Positions 26,630 through 33,944 of a stretch of DNA of 64,000 nucleotides are shown one piece after another; the first letter of the stretch is position 1; every line of letters starts with the position of its first letter. The notes below the pieces were generated by a model. The model saw nothing but the letters and a program-made list of their open reading frames with translations, did not search any database and was not told where the DNA came from. The position numbers and the translations under genes are program-made. The stretch is from CAVSEK01 sp963726975. Its GTDB lineage: Bacteria > Actinomycetota > Actinomycetes > Mycobacteriales > SCTD01. The stretch covers positions 42,718-106,717 of the forward strand of contig CAVSEK010000002.1 of the NCBI GenBank assembly GCA_963726975.1, read 5' to 3'.

Positions 26630-27156
26630 GCCGGGCCGGACAGCAGCAGCGCCACCGCCTCGCCGAGGTCGGCGCAGACCTCGGGAGCGGCCGCGACCTC
26701 CTCCGGGAGGGTGACCGGGGTCGGTACGAGCACCGGCCGGGCGCCCGCGGCGATCGCCGCGCCGACGTCAGCGCCGATGTCGCCGACGACGGCGCACTCC
26801 TCGGGGGCCACGCCGAGCCCGGCGGCGGCCTGCAGCACGAGCCCCGGGGCGGGCTTGCGGCAGCCGCAGCCGTCGTCGGGGGCGTGCTCGCAGACGAAGA
26901 CGGGACCCAGGTCGGCGAGCAGCTCGCGCAGGCGGAGGTGGACGGCGTCGACCTGCTCCGTCGTGATCAGCCCCAGACCGACGCCGCCCTGGTTGGTCAC
27001 GACTGCCGTCGGGACGCCGGCGGCGCGCAGCCGCGCCAGCGCTTCGGCGGCACCGGGGACCGGCCGCACGCGTCCGGGGTCACCGTTGTGCGGGACGTCG
27101 ACGACGAGCGTCCCGTCACGGTCGAACAGCACGGCGCGGGGACGGGGGCGCGTCAC
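26626..27156 (-). CDS. gmhB: D-glycero-D-manno-heptose-1,7-bisphosphate 7-phosphatase-like HAD protein
   Basis: HAD-IIIA phosphatase of 176 residues with the nucleophile motif LFDRDGTLV, VVTNQGGVGLGLITTEQ, the zinc-binding loop CEHAPDDGCGCRKPAP (the GmhB-type Cys/His cluster) and the acidic VVGDIGADVGAAIAAG motif. This makes D-glycero-D-manno-heptose 1-phosphate for HldE. It is the first gene of the minus-strand operon; the promoter must lie in 27157-27290. Confidence 0.9.
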   Translation of the reverse strand: MTRPRPRAVLFDRDGTLVVDVPHNGDPGRVRPVPGAAEALARLRAAGVPTAVVTNQGGVGLGLITTEQVDAVHLRLRELLADLGPVFVCEHAPDDGCGCRKPAPGLVLQAAAGLGVAPEECAVVGDIGADVGAAIAAGARPVLVPTPVTLPEEVAAAPEVCADLGEAVALLLSGPA

Positions 27157-27290
27157 GCCGAGACCCGCGCGGGGACGCGGGCGGGCGCGACGGCGGACAC
27201 GAGGCTCCGGCTACCCGGGCCTCCGGGGGTCAAACCCGGCGCTGAGGGCGACGCACCTCACCGCGGCCGGTCGGCGCCGGCTGCCCCGGT

Positions 27291-28331
27291 TCAGCCGGCG
27301 AGTCGGGCCGTCGCCGGTTCGCGCAGCAGCCGCAGCACCGCCGCCTCGAGCCGCCCCTGCACCGCCGGCTGCCCGAACACCGTGTCCAGACCCAGGTCGG
27401 GCAGCTCGTCGGCGACGGTCACGCCGTTCTCGTAGAGGTCGATGATCCGCGGGTCGATGTAGGAGGCCCGGCAGACCGCGGCCGTGTTGCCGAGGTACGC
27501 GGCGACCTCCTTGACGACGCGGGTCACGGCCCGGCGCCGCGCGGTGGGGCTCGTCGCGTACGTCGACACGGCCAGGCCGACGGCGGTGAAGACCGTGGCG
27601 TTCCAGGTGCGGAAGTCCTTCGCGGAGAAGTCGCCGCCGGTGACCTCGCGCAGGTGCTCGTTGATGTCGTGGCTCTTGACGTCGACCCACGCGTCGCCGG
27701 CCTTCCACGCCAGCAGCTCCTCGCCGCCGCCCCGCCGGCGCTTCATCGCCCGCACGACGGCGACCACCTCCTCGTCGGCCACCGACTGCACCCGGTGCTT
27801 GCCGCTCTTGGCGGTGTAGTCGAAGGTGATGACGCCGCTGCGGGTGACGGTCACGTGCTCGCGCCGGATGGTCGCCAGGCCGTACGTGTGGTTCTCCTCG
27901 GCGTACTGCTCGCTGCCCACGCGGAAGAACCCGAGGTCGAGCAGCCGCACGGCGCACGCGAGCACCCGGCGCCGGGTCAGCTGCCGGTCGGCGAGCTGCT
28001 CGTGCAGCCGCTCGCGGGCGGTCGGGAGCGTCTCGGCGAAGTCGAGGATGCGCTCGTGCTTCTGCAGGTCGCGCTGGACCCGCCAGGCGTCGTGGTAGCG
28101 GTACTGCCGGCGTCCGCGGGCATCCACGCCGGTCGCCTGGATGTGCCCGTGCGCGAGCGGGCAGATCCACACGTCCTCCCAGGCGGGCGGCAGGACGAGC
28201 GCCTCGACGCGCGCCAGCACGTCCGGGTCGGTGACCGGCTCCCCGGCCGCGTCGAGGTAGCGGAAGCCCTTGCCGTGCCGCCTGCGGGTCAGGCCGGGCG
28301 CGGAGCAGCTGACGCGCTTGAGCGGGGACAC
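27291..28331 (-). CDS. DNA topoisomerase IB, poxvirus-like
   Basis: Relaxes supercoils through a 3'-phosphotyrosyl intermediate. The 346-residue product has the catalytic domain of bacterial IB enzymes: RRRHGKGFRYLDAAGEPV, ALVLPPAWEDVWICP, the RYHDAWRVQRDLQK segment, VGSEQYAEENHTYGLATI with the active-site Arg region, FDYTAKSGKHRV, and the Tyr in CRASYIDPRIIDLYENG. Length fits. It is monocistronic and followed by nothing on its strand for 134 bp before gmhB. Confidence 0.93.
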   Translation of the reverse strand: MSPLKRVSCSAPGLTRRRHGKGFRYLDAAGEPVTDPDVLARVEALVLPPAWEDVWICPLAHGHIQATGVDARGRRQYRYHDAWRVQRDLQKHERILDFAETLPTARERLHEQLADRQLTRRRVLACAVRLLDLGFFRVGSEQYAEENHTYGLATIRREHVTVTRSGVITFDYTAKSGKHRVQSVADEEVVAVVRAMKRRRGGGEELLAWKAGDAWVDVKSHDINEHLREVTGGDFSAKDFRTWNATVFTAVGLAVSTYATSPTARRRAVTRVVKEVAAYLGNTAAVCRASYIDPRIIDLYENGVTVADELPDLGLDTVFGQPAVQGRLEAAVLRLLREPATARLAG

Positions 28332-28346
28332 CCCCGCGTCCTACCC

Positions 28347-28380
28347 CCGTGCGACCGGCTCGCAACGGCCGGTCGCACGG
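28347..28380 (-). terminator. Hairpin terminator after the DUF5709 gene
   Basis: CCGTGCGACCGG and CCGGTCGCACGG form a perfect 12-bp stem with a 10-nt loop, 20 bp past the stop of the minus-strand gene that ends at 28400. There is no clear U-tract, as is common for actinobacterial terminators. Confidence 0.65.
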
Positions 28381-28399
28381 GCTCCTGGCACGGGCCGGT

Positions 28400-28834
28400 T
28401 CAGCCGTTGTCGAGGTGCATGGCCGACTCCTCGGCGCTGTAGCCGCCGAGATCGGTGCCCTCGTCGCGGGCCACCAGGTCGCTCTCGGTGTCGCCGCGGC
28501 CGCCCTCGTCGGGCTCGACGAGGCGCCCCACGCCCTGCCCGGCGCCCGCGCCGACCGAGCCGTCCGCCGTCTCCGACTCGTCCGCGGCCTGGTCGACGGC
28601 GGCGAGCACGTCGGGCTCCTCGTGCGAGACCCGGAGGTCCAGCGGCTCGCCGGCGTGCTCCTCCGCGGCCGTCGTGCCGTAGTCGTCGACCGCCAGCGGG
28701 ACGTCGTGCGGCGGCTCCTCGCCGTAGGCCGACGCGGCGTCGCCGGTGGCGCGCTGCGCGTCCGTGGCCTCCCCGGTGTCGGGGATGCCCTCGGCCTCGA
28801 AGGGCGAGGCGGGCTCAGGGGTGTGGGTGGTCAT
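28400..28834 (-). CDS. DUF5709 family acidic protein
   Basis: The 144-residue product is highly acidic, has no membrane helix and matches the actinobacterial DUF5709 pattern: an N-terminal PFEAEGIPDTGEATD, a central EPLDLRVSHEEPDV and a C-terminal AEESAMHL. Members are small, probably disordered proteins of unknown role. It stands alone between two hairpin terminators, with an AGGA-type ribosome site (GAGAGGA) upstream of the ATG. Confidence 0.8.
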   Translation of the reverse strand: MTTHTPEPASPFEAEGIPDTGEATDAQRATGDAASAYGEEPPHDVPLAVDDYGTTAAEEHAGEPLDLRVSHEEPDVLAAVDQAADESETADGSVGAGAGQGVGRLVEPDEGGRGDTESDLVARDEGTDLGGYSAEESAMHLDNG

Positions 28835-28884
28835 GGCGGTCCTCTCAGCGGGGTGCGGGTGGGCGTGCGGACCGGGCGCGGCGC

Positions 28885-28912
28885 GGGCCGCCCCGCGCGT
28901 GCGGGGCGGCCC
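28885..28912 (-). terminator. Hairpin terminator after the SRPBCC gene
   Basis: GGGCCGCCCCGC and GCGGGGCGGCCC form a perfect 12-bp stem around the tetraloop GCGT, about 20 bp past the stop of the minus-strand gene ending at 28932. Confidence 0.75.
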
Positions 28913-28931
28913 GGGACCGTGCGGGTCGGGC

Positions 28932-29402
28932 TCAGGTGCTCTTGACGGTCGGCCCGGAGGCGGGCGTGGCCCGCTCGATCTCGGCCTTGAAGGCCTCGAG
29001 GGCCCGCTCGACCTTGCCCTGCGGGTCGCTGAACAGCGCGGCGACGGCGTCGCCGAGCAGGCCCGCCGGCGGGTCGTAGGACAGGCTGACCTCGACGCCG
29101 GTGGTGCCGCCGTGGTCGTCGAAGCGGACGGCGCCGGAGTTCTTCACGTCCAGCCCGGAGCTGTCCTGCGTCGCCCACGCGATCCGGGTGTCCTCGACGT
29201 CCTCGACGATGTGGGCGTCCCACTCGACGGTGGTCCCGAGCGGGCCGCGGACCTTCCAGTGCGTGACCTGCGTGCTGCCGCTCGCGGGCTCGACCGACTC
29301 CACGTCCGGCATGATCTGCGGGAGGTTGGTCAGACCGCGCCACCAGGCGTAGCACTGGGCGGCAGGGGCCTCGACCTCGAGGTAGTGCGCGACGGTGCCC
29401 AC
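28932..29402 (-). CDS. SRPBCC (polyketide cyclase/START-like) family protein
   Basis: The 156-residue product has the helix-grip fold signature of the coenzyme Q-binding/cyclase-2 group: VAHYLEVEAPAAQCYAWWRG, LPQIMPDVESVEP, THWKVRGPLGTTVEWDAHIV, IAWATQDSSG and a C-terminal helix RALEAFKAEIER. The GTG start has an AGGAGA ribosome site 7 bp upstream. No ligand can be assigned. It is followed by a strong terminator and preceded by the YtxH-like gene 20 bp away on the same strand. Confidence 0.85.
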   Translation of the reverse strand: MGTVAHYLEVEAPAAQCYAWWRGLTNLPQIMPDVESVEPASGSTQVTHWKVRGPLGTTVEWDAHIVEDVEDTRIAWATQDSSGLDVKNSGAVRFDDHGGTTGVEVSLSYDPPAGLLGDAVAALFSDPQGKVERALEAFKAEIERATPASGPTVKST

Positions 29403-29422
29403 GGCTGCTCTCCTGTCCCGGC

Positions 29423-29812
29423 TCAGACCACGTCGGGCGCGGTGCCGCTGGCCGTGGCACCGACGACCGGACCGGTGCCCAGGTCGACGACCACGTCGGA
29501 CGAGGCGCCGGTCGCGCTGCCCGTGCTGCTGCCCGTGCTGCCGACGGCGGAGCTGGCCTTGTCGCTGGCCTTGTCGCTGGCCGAGGCGACCTTGTCGCTC
29601 ACGGTCTCCACCGTCTCGTTGGCCTTGGCCTTGGCGCGGTCGGCGGCGCTCGAGGCGGTCGACGCGACGTTCTGGGTGAGGTCCTGCACGGCGGGCTGGC
29701 CCATGAGCTCGCGGACCTTGGACTCGATCTGCGCGTAGCGCTCCTTGCCGGCGCGGGCGCCGAGCACGTAGCCGGCGCCGAAGCCGACGGCGAGGGTGAG
29801 CTTGCGGATCAC
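29423..29812 (-). CDS. YtxH-like small membrane-associated protein
   Basis: The 129-residue product begins IRKLTLAVGFGAGYVLGARAGKERY, one glycine-rich N-terminal membrane helix followed by a charged R-AGKERY segment typical of YtxH-like proteins. A long Ala/Ser/Lys helical repeat (SDKASDKASSAV type) resembling late-embryogenesis-like stress proteins follows. The GTG start with AGGAGG upstream is chosen because it begins at the helix. Likely cotranscribed with the SRPBCC gene. Function unknown. Confidence 0.75.
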   Translation of the reverse strand: MIRKLTLAVGFGAGYVLGARAGKERYAQIESKVRELMGQPAVQDLTQNVASTASSAADRAKAKANETVETVSDKVASASDKASDKASSAVGSTGSSTGSATGASSDVVVDLGTGPVVGATASGTAPDVV

Positions 29813-29990
29813 GGGGGGCCTCCTGAGGGCGGTGGGGGATCGTGCGGTGGTGCAGGTCGCTGCGCGCCGACGCGGTCGAGCCGGGCGGCACGCGCTCGAC
29901 CGGCCCCTACCCCCCCTGCGGGCACCGATCACCCTGAGGGGGCTCTGATCGCGGCCGGGCTCCGGGCCGCCCGGGGAGCTCGCCGTGCGC

Positions 29991-29996
29991 TAGTCT
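29991..29996 (+). promoter_or_regulatory. Putative -10 element (TAGTCT) of tRNA-Asn
   Basis: TAGTCT fits TANNNT and lies 26 bp before the mature tRNA 5' end, in a spacing expected for a tRNA promoter with a short 5' leader. Confidence 0.5.
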
Positions 29997-30022
29997 GGCG
30001 GCCCGCCGGGAGACCGGCGCCT

Positions 30023-30095
30023 TCCCGCGTAGCTCAATTGGCAGAGCATGCGACTGTTAATCGCAGGGTTCCTGGTTCAAGTCCAGGCGCGGGAG
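30023..30095 (+). tRNA. tRNA-Asn (GTT)
   Basis: A complete cloverleaf can be drawn: acceptor TCCCGCG with CGCGGGA, anticodon stem TGCGA/TCGCA around the loop CTGTTAA (anticodon GTT) and T arm CCTGG-TTCAAGT-CCAGG. The discriminator is G; the following CC is partial, so CCA completion is needed. Confidence 0.95.
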
Positions 30096-30185
30096 CCCAC
30101 GTCCGTCCGGTCCCGGCTGCTGGCCCCGAGCGGCCTCGTCCTGCGGGCTGGGTCCCACCACGTCGCGAGACGCTGAGGAGGCACC

Positions 30186-31394
30186 GTGGCGCGGCGCGTC
30201 GTCGTGGCGGGCGCCGGCCTCGCCGCCGTCCACGCGGTGCAGGCGCTGCGGGAGGCCGAGTCCGAGGCCGAGGCCGGCGGCACCGTCGCCGAGGTCGTGC
30301 TCGTCGGGGACGAGCGGGTCCTGCCCTACGACCGGCCGCCGCTGTCCAAGCACGTGCTGCGCGGGGAGCGCCCGGTCCCGCCGCTGCTCACCGAGGACGA
30401 CGTCGCCCGGCTGCGGCTCGACGTCCGCCTGGGCGCGCCCGTCCGGGGTCTGCAGGACGGCCGGGTGCTGCTCGACGACGGCAGCGACCTCGCGTACGAC
30501 GCCCTGCTCGTCGCCACCGGCGCCGCGCCGCGGACGCTCCCCGGGCTCGCAGGACCGGACGTGCACGTGCTCCGCACCGCGGGCGACGCCGAGGCGCTGC
30601 GCGCGGCGGTGCGCAGCGCCGGCCGGCTCACCGTCGTCGGCGCCGGGCTGGTCGGTTGCGAGGCGGCGGCGAGCGCGCGGGCCTTGGGAGCGGAGGTCGT
30701 GCTGCTCGAGGTGCTCGACCAGCCGGTCCTGCGCTCGCTCGGGCCGGTCGCCGCGGAGCACGTCGCCGCGGCGCACCGGGCGGCCGGGGTCGACCTGCGC
30801 TGCGGCACGAGCGTCCTCGAGGTCGAGGGCGACCGCGGGTCGCGACGGCTGCACCTGTCGGACGGGACGGTCGTCGACGGCGGCCCCCTGCTGGTGGCCG
30901 TCGGCGCCGCGCCGGCGACCGGCTGGCTGGCCGGGTCGGGCGTCGCGGTCGACGACGGCGTGCTCTGCGGGGCGGACGGGCGCACGTCGGTGCCGGGGGT
31001 GTGGGCCGCGGGCGACGTCGCGCGCTGGCAGGTGCCGTCGCAGGGCCGCACCGCGCGGATCGAGCACTGGACGAGCGCCGCCGAGCAGGGCGACGTGGTG
31101 GGTCGGCAGCTGGCCGGCGGCCCGGCTGTCGAGCACGACCCCGTGCCGTACGTCTGGAGCGAGCAGTACGGCGTGCGCTGGGAGGTGGTCGGGTTGCCGG
31201 CAGCGGCCGACGACCACGTGGTGCTGCGGGTCGGCCCGAGGCAGCGGCTGCTCGTGCTGCACGGCCGGGAGGGCCGGCTGACGGGCGCCGTCGGGGCCGG
31301 GGTCCCGCGGCAGGTGGCGCGGGTGCGCGAGCTGCTGGCGGGGGGCGGAGGGCTCGACGAGGCCGAGGCGGCGGTCGGCGCACGCCTAGGCTGA
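30186..31394 (+). CDS. NAD(P)/FAD-dependent oxidoreductase (ferredoxin/rhodocoxin reductase type)
   Basis: Flavin reductase that passes electrons from NAD(P)H to a ferredoxin-type partner. The 402-residue product has the FAD-binding VVVAGAGLAAVHAVQALR at the N-terminus, the LPYDRPPLSK motif diagnostic of this subfamily, the NAD(P)-binding VVGAGLVGCEAAASAR and the FAD-contact GVWAAGDVARW. The C-terminal reductase domain is also recognisable (RIEHWTSAAEQGDVVG). No ferredoxin or P450 gene is adjacent, so the partner is unknown. Confidence 0.92.
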   Translation: MARRVVVAGAGLAAVHAVQALREAESEAEAGGTVAEVVLVGDERVLPYDRPPLSKHVLRGERPVPPLLTEDDVARLRLDVRLGAPVRGLQDGRVLLDDGSDLAYDALLVATGAAPRTLPGLAGPDVHVLRTAGDAEALRAAVRSAGRLTVVGAGLVGCEAAASARALGAEVVLLEVLDQPVLRSLGPVAAEHVAAAHRAAGVDLRCGTSVLEVEGDRGSRRLHLSDGTVVDGGPLLVAVGAAPATGWLAGSGVAVDDGVLCGADGRTSVPGVWAAGDVARWQVPSQGRTARIEHWTSAAEQGDVVGRQLAGGPAVEHDPVPYVWSEQYGVRWEVVGLPAAADDHVVLRVGPRQRLLVLHGREGRLTGAVGAGVPRQVARVRELLAGGGGLDEAEAAVGARLG

Positions 31395-31427
31395 GCGACG
31401 GCGGGGTCCCGGACCACAGGAGGCGGT

Positions 31428-32528
31428 GTGCGGCAGACCGTCGACCGGGCGCCGCGCGAGCCGGTCCCGCAGCACCCGTCGCCGCGCGACGTGCGGCGGT
31501 GGCGGCGCTACCTCGCCGACGAGCGGCTCGAGGCGGCCGTCTACCGCCAGCTCGCCTCCCGTCGCGAGGGCGAGGAGCGCGAGATCCTGCTGGCGCTCGC
31601 CGAGGCCGAGGCGCGCCACGCGGCGCACTGGGCGGGGCTGCTGGGCGGTCGGCCCGGCCGGCGCGCCCGGCCCGGGCTGCGCGGGCTCCTGCTCGTCTGG
31701 CTCGCCCGCCGCTTCGGCTCGGTCTTCGTCCTGGCGCTCGCCCAGCGAGCCGAGGCCCGCAGCCCGTACGCGGAGGAGGCGCACGCCACCCCGGCGATGG
31801 CCGCCGACGAGCAGGTGCACGCCGAGGTGGTGCGCGGCCTGGCGGCGCGGGGGCGCGAGCAGGTGTCGGGCACCTTCCGTGCTGCGGTCTTCGGGGCCAA
31901 CGACGGGCTGGTGAGCAACCTGGCCCTGGTGCTCGGCGTCGCCGGCAGCGGCGTCGCGACCGCGACGGTGCTCGTCACCGGGCTGGCCGGTCTGCTCGCG
32001 GGGGCGCTCTCGATGGGGGCGGGCGAGTTCATCTCCGTGCGCTCGCAGCGCGAGCTGCTCGACGCCTCGACCCCCGGGGCGGGCCACCGGGCCGCCACAC
32101 CGCACCTCGACGTGGACGCCAACGAGCTGGCCCTGGTGTACCGGGCCCGCGGGATGACGCTCGAGCAGGCCCACCTGCGCGCCCGGGCGCAGCTGAGCGC
32201 GACCGCGGAGGCCGAGGAGGACGACGGGCCCGTCGCCGGTGTCGACGTGGTCGGCAGCGGCGTGGCGGCCGCCCTGTCGAGCTTCGCGTTCTTCGCCTCG
32301 GGCGCCGCCGTCCCGGTGCTGCCGTTCGTGCTCGGGATGGGGGGCCGTGCTGCCCTCGCCGTCGCCACGCTGCTCGTCGGGCTCGCGCTGCTGGCGACCG
32401 GGGCGACCGTCGGCGTGCTGTCGGGGGCACCGCCGCTCCGCCGGGCGCTGCGCCAGCTCGCGGTGGGAGCGGGGGCGGCGGCAGTGACGTACGTGCTGGG
32501 CGCCGTGCTGGGCTCGGGACTGGCCTGA
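31428..32528 (+). CDS. Ferritin-like/VIT1 (CCC1) fusion metal transporter
   Basis: The 366-residue product fuses an N-terminal ferritin-like helical domain (RRWRRYLADERLEAAVYRQL with E-x6-Y-x2-type and EAEARHAAHWAGLL metal ligands) to a VIT1/CCC1 transporter (FRAAVFGANDGLVSNLALVLG, GALSMGAGEFISVRSQREL, three further helices). Relatives transport iron or manganese. Start GTG with AGGAGG upstream, choosing 31428 over the overlapping GTG at 31426 by frame. The first domain probably senses or delivers iron. Confidence 0.88.
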   Translation: MRQTVDRAPREPVPQHPSPRDVRRWRRYLADERLEAAVYRQLASRREGEEREILLALAEAEARHAAHWAGLLGGRPGRRARPGLRGLLLVWLARRFGSVFVLALAQRAEARSPYAEEAHATPAMAADEQVHAEVVRGLAARGREQVSGTFRAAVFGANDGLVSNLALVLGVAGSGVATATVLVTGLAGLLAGALSMGAGEFISVRSQRELLDASTPGAGHRAATPHLDVDANELALVYRARGMTLEQAHLRARAQLSATAEAEEDDGPVAGVDVVGSGVAAALSSFAFFASGAAVPVLPFVLGMGGRAALAVATLLVGLALLATGATVGVLSGAPPLRRALRQLAVGAGAAAVTYVLGAVLGSGLA

Positions 32529-32538
32529 ACCCACGGGG

Positions 32539-33837
32539 CTACGGACCGGTGCTGGCGTCGGTCACCCCGTCCGGCACGCCGTCCCCGTCGGCGTCGGCCA
32601 CGCGGGCGTAGTGCCGGTTGCGTAGCCGCAGCAGGACACCGGCGAGCAGGGCGGCGAGCACGCTCCCGGCGAGGACGGCGACCTTGACGTGCTCGTCGCG
32701 CGCGCTGCCGGGCCCGAACGCGAGCTCGCCGATGAGCAGGCTGACCGTGAACCCGATGCCGCCCAGCACCGCGAGCCCGGCCACGTCGGTCCAGCTCACG
32801 TCCGGGTCGAGCTCCGCCCGGGTCGTGCGGGCCAGGACGACGGTGGCGAGCAGGATGCCGATCGGCTTGCCGACGACGAGCCCGAGCACGATGCCGATCG
32901 CCACCCGGTCCTGCAGCGAGTCGGCCAGCCCGGAGAGGCCGCCGACCTCGACGCCGGCCGCCAGGAAGGCGAAGACCGGCACGGCGATGCCGGCGGACAG
33001 CGGGCGGAAGCGGTGCTCGAAGTGCTCCGCCAGGCCCGGCCCGTCGCCCTCGGCCTGGCGCACCACCGGGACGGCGAAGCCGAGCAGGACGCCGGCCACG
33101 GTCGCGTGCACGCCGGAGTCGTGCACGAGGACCCAGGTCGCGGCGGCCAGCGGCAGCAGCAGCCACCAGGACCGCACGCGCCGCTGCACGAGCACCGTGA
33201 AGATCCCGAGCGGGACCAGCGCGAGCAGCAGGGGCCCGACGGCCAGGTCCGACGTGTAGGCGACCGCGATGATGACGATGGCCAGCAGGTCGTCCACGAC
33301 CGCGAGCGTGAGCAGGAACGTCCGCATGGCCGGGGGCAGGTGGCTGCCGACCACGGCGAGCACCGCCAGGGCGAAGGCGATGTCGGTGGCGGTCGGGATC
33401 GCCCAGCCGGACGCCCCTCCGCCCTCGCGGTTGATGAGCAGGTAGAGCAGCGCGGGCACGACGACCCCGCCGACCGCCGCGGCGACCGGGATGGCAGCGC
33501 GCCGGGGGTCGCGCAGGTCGCCGGCGACGAACTCCCGCTTGAGCTCGAGCCCGGCCACGAAGAAGAAGACGGCCAGCAGGCCGTCCGCCGCCCAGGTGCC
33601 GGCGCTCAGGTCCAGGTGCAGCGCCGACGGCCCGAAGCGCGCGTCGCGCAGGTCGGCGTAGGTCTCCGACCACGGGGAGTTGGCCCAGACGAGGGCGGCG
33701 ACGGCGGCGACGAGCAGCAGCGCCCCGCCCAGGGTCTCGGCGCGGAGCACCTCGGCCAGCCGGGCCGCCTCGCGGCGGGTGCCCTCGCTGAACAGGCGCA
33801 CCTTCTCGGCGGCGGCGGGGGGCAGGGGAGAGGTCAC
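32539..33837 (-). CDS. nhaA: Na+/H+ antiporter NhaA
   Basis: Exports Na+ in exchange for H+ at alkaline pH. The 432-residue product has the typical 12-helix layout with GLELKREFVAGDL, ATDIAFALAVLAVVG (the conserved Asp of the T-D-I-A-F motif), VVDDLLAIVIIA with the DD pair essential for transport, and GIGFTVSLLIGELAF. The start is a GTG, since the upstream reading is not conserved. The last 20 residues end in a DADGDGVPDG tail that looks like a calcium-binding D-x-D-x-D-G loop, not usual in NhaA. Confidence 0.93.
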   Translation of the reverse strand: MTSPLPPAAAEKVRLFSEGTRREAARLAEVLRAETLGGALLLVAAVAALVWANSPWSETYADLRDARFGPSALHLDLSAGTWAADGLLAVFFFVAGLELKREFVAGDLRDPRRAAIPVAAAVGGVVVPALLYLLINREGGGASGWAIPTATDIAFALAVLAVVGSHLPPAMRTFLLTLAVVDDLLAIVIIAVAYTSDLAVGPLLLALVPLGIFTVLVQRRVRSWWLLLPLAAATWVLVHDSGVHATVAGVLLGFAVPVVRQAEGDGPGLAEHFEHRFRPLSAGIAVPVFAFLAAGVEVGGLSGLADSLQDRVAIGIVLGLVVGKPIGILLATVVLARTTRAELDPDVSWTDVAGLAVLGGIGFTVSLLIGELAFGPGSARDEHVKVAVLAGSVLAALLAGVLLRLRNRHYARVADADGDGVPDGVTDASTGP

Positions 33838-33848
33838 CCCGGTGACCT
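33831..33848. repeat. Inverted repeat AGGTCACC-CC-GGTGACCT over the nhaA start
   Basis: Two perfect 8-bp half sites separated by 2 bp overlap the GTG start of nhaA and could be an operator or an mRNA hairpin. No regulator is identified. Confidence 0.4.
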
Positions 33849-33944
33849 GCCCGCACCCGCGGCGCGGACACCCCGCCGCGGCCCGGGCGCCCGCTCCACC
33901 GGCGCCTGCGGGGTGGTCGTGACGTGCGCGAGGGCTCGCGCGGC

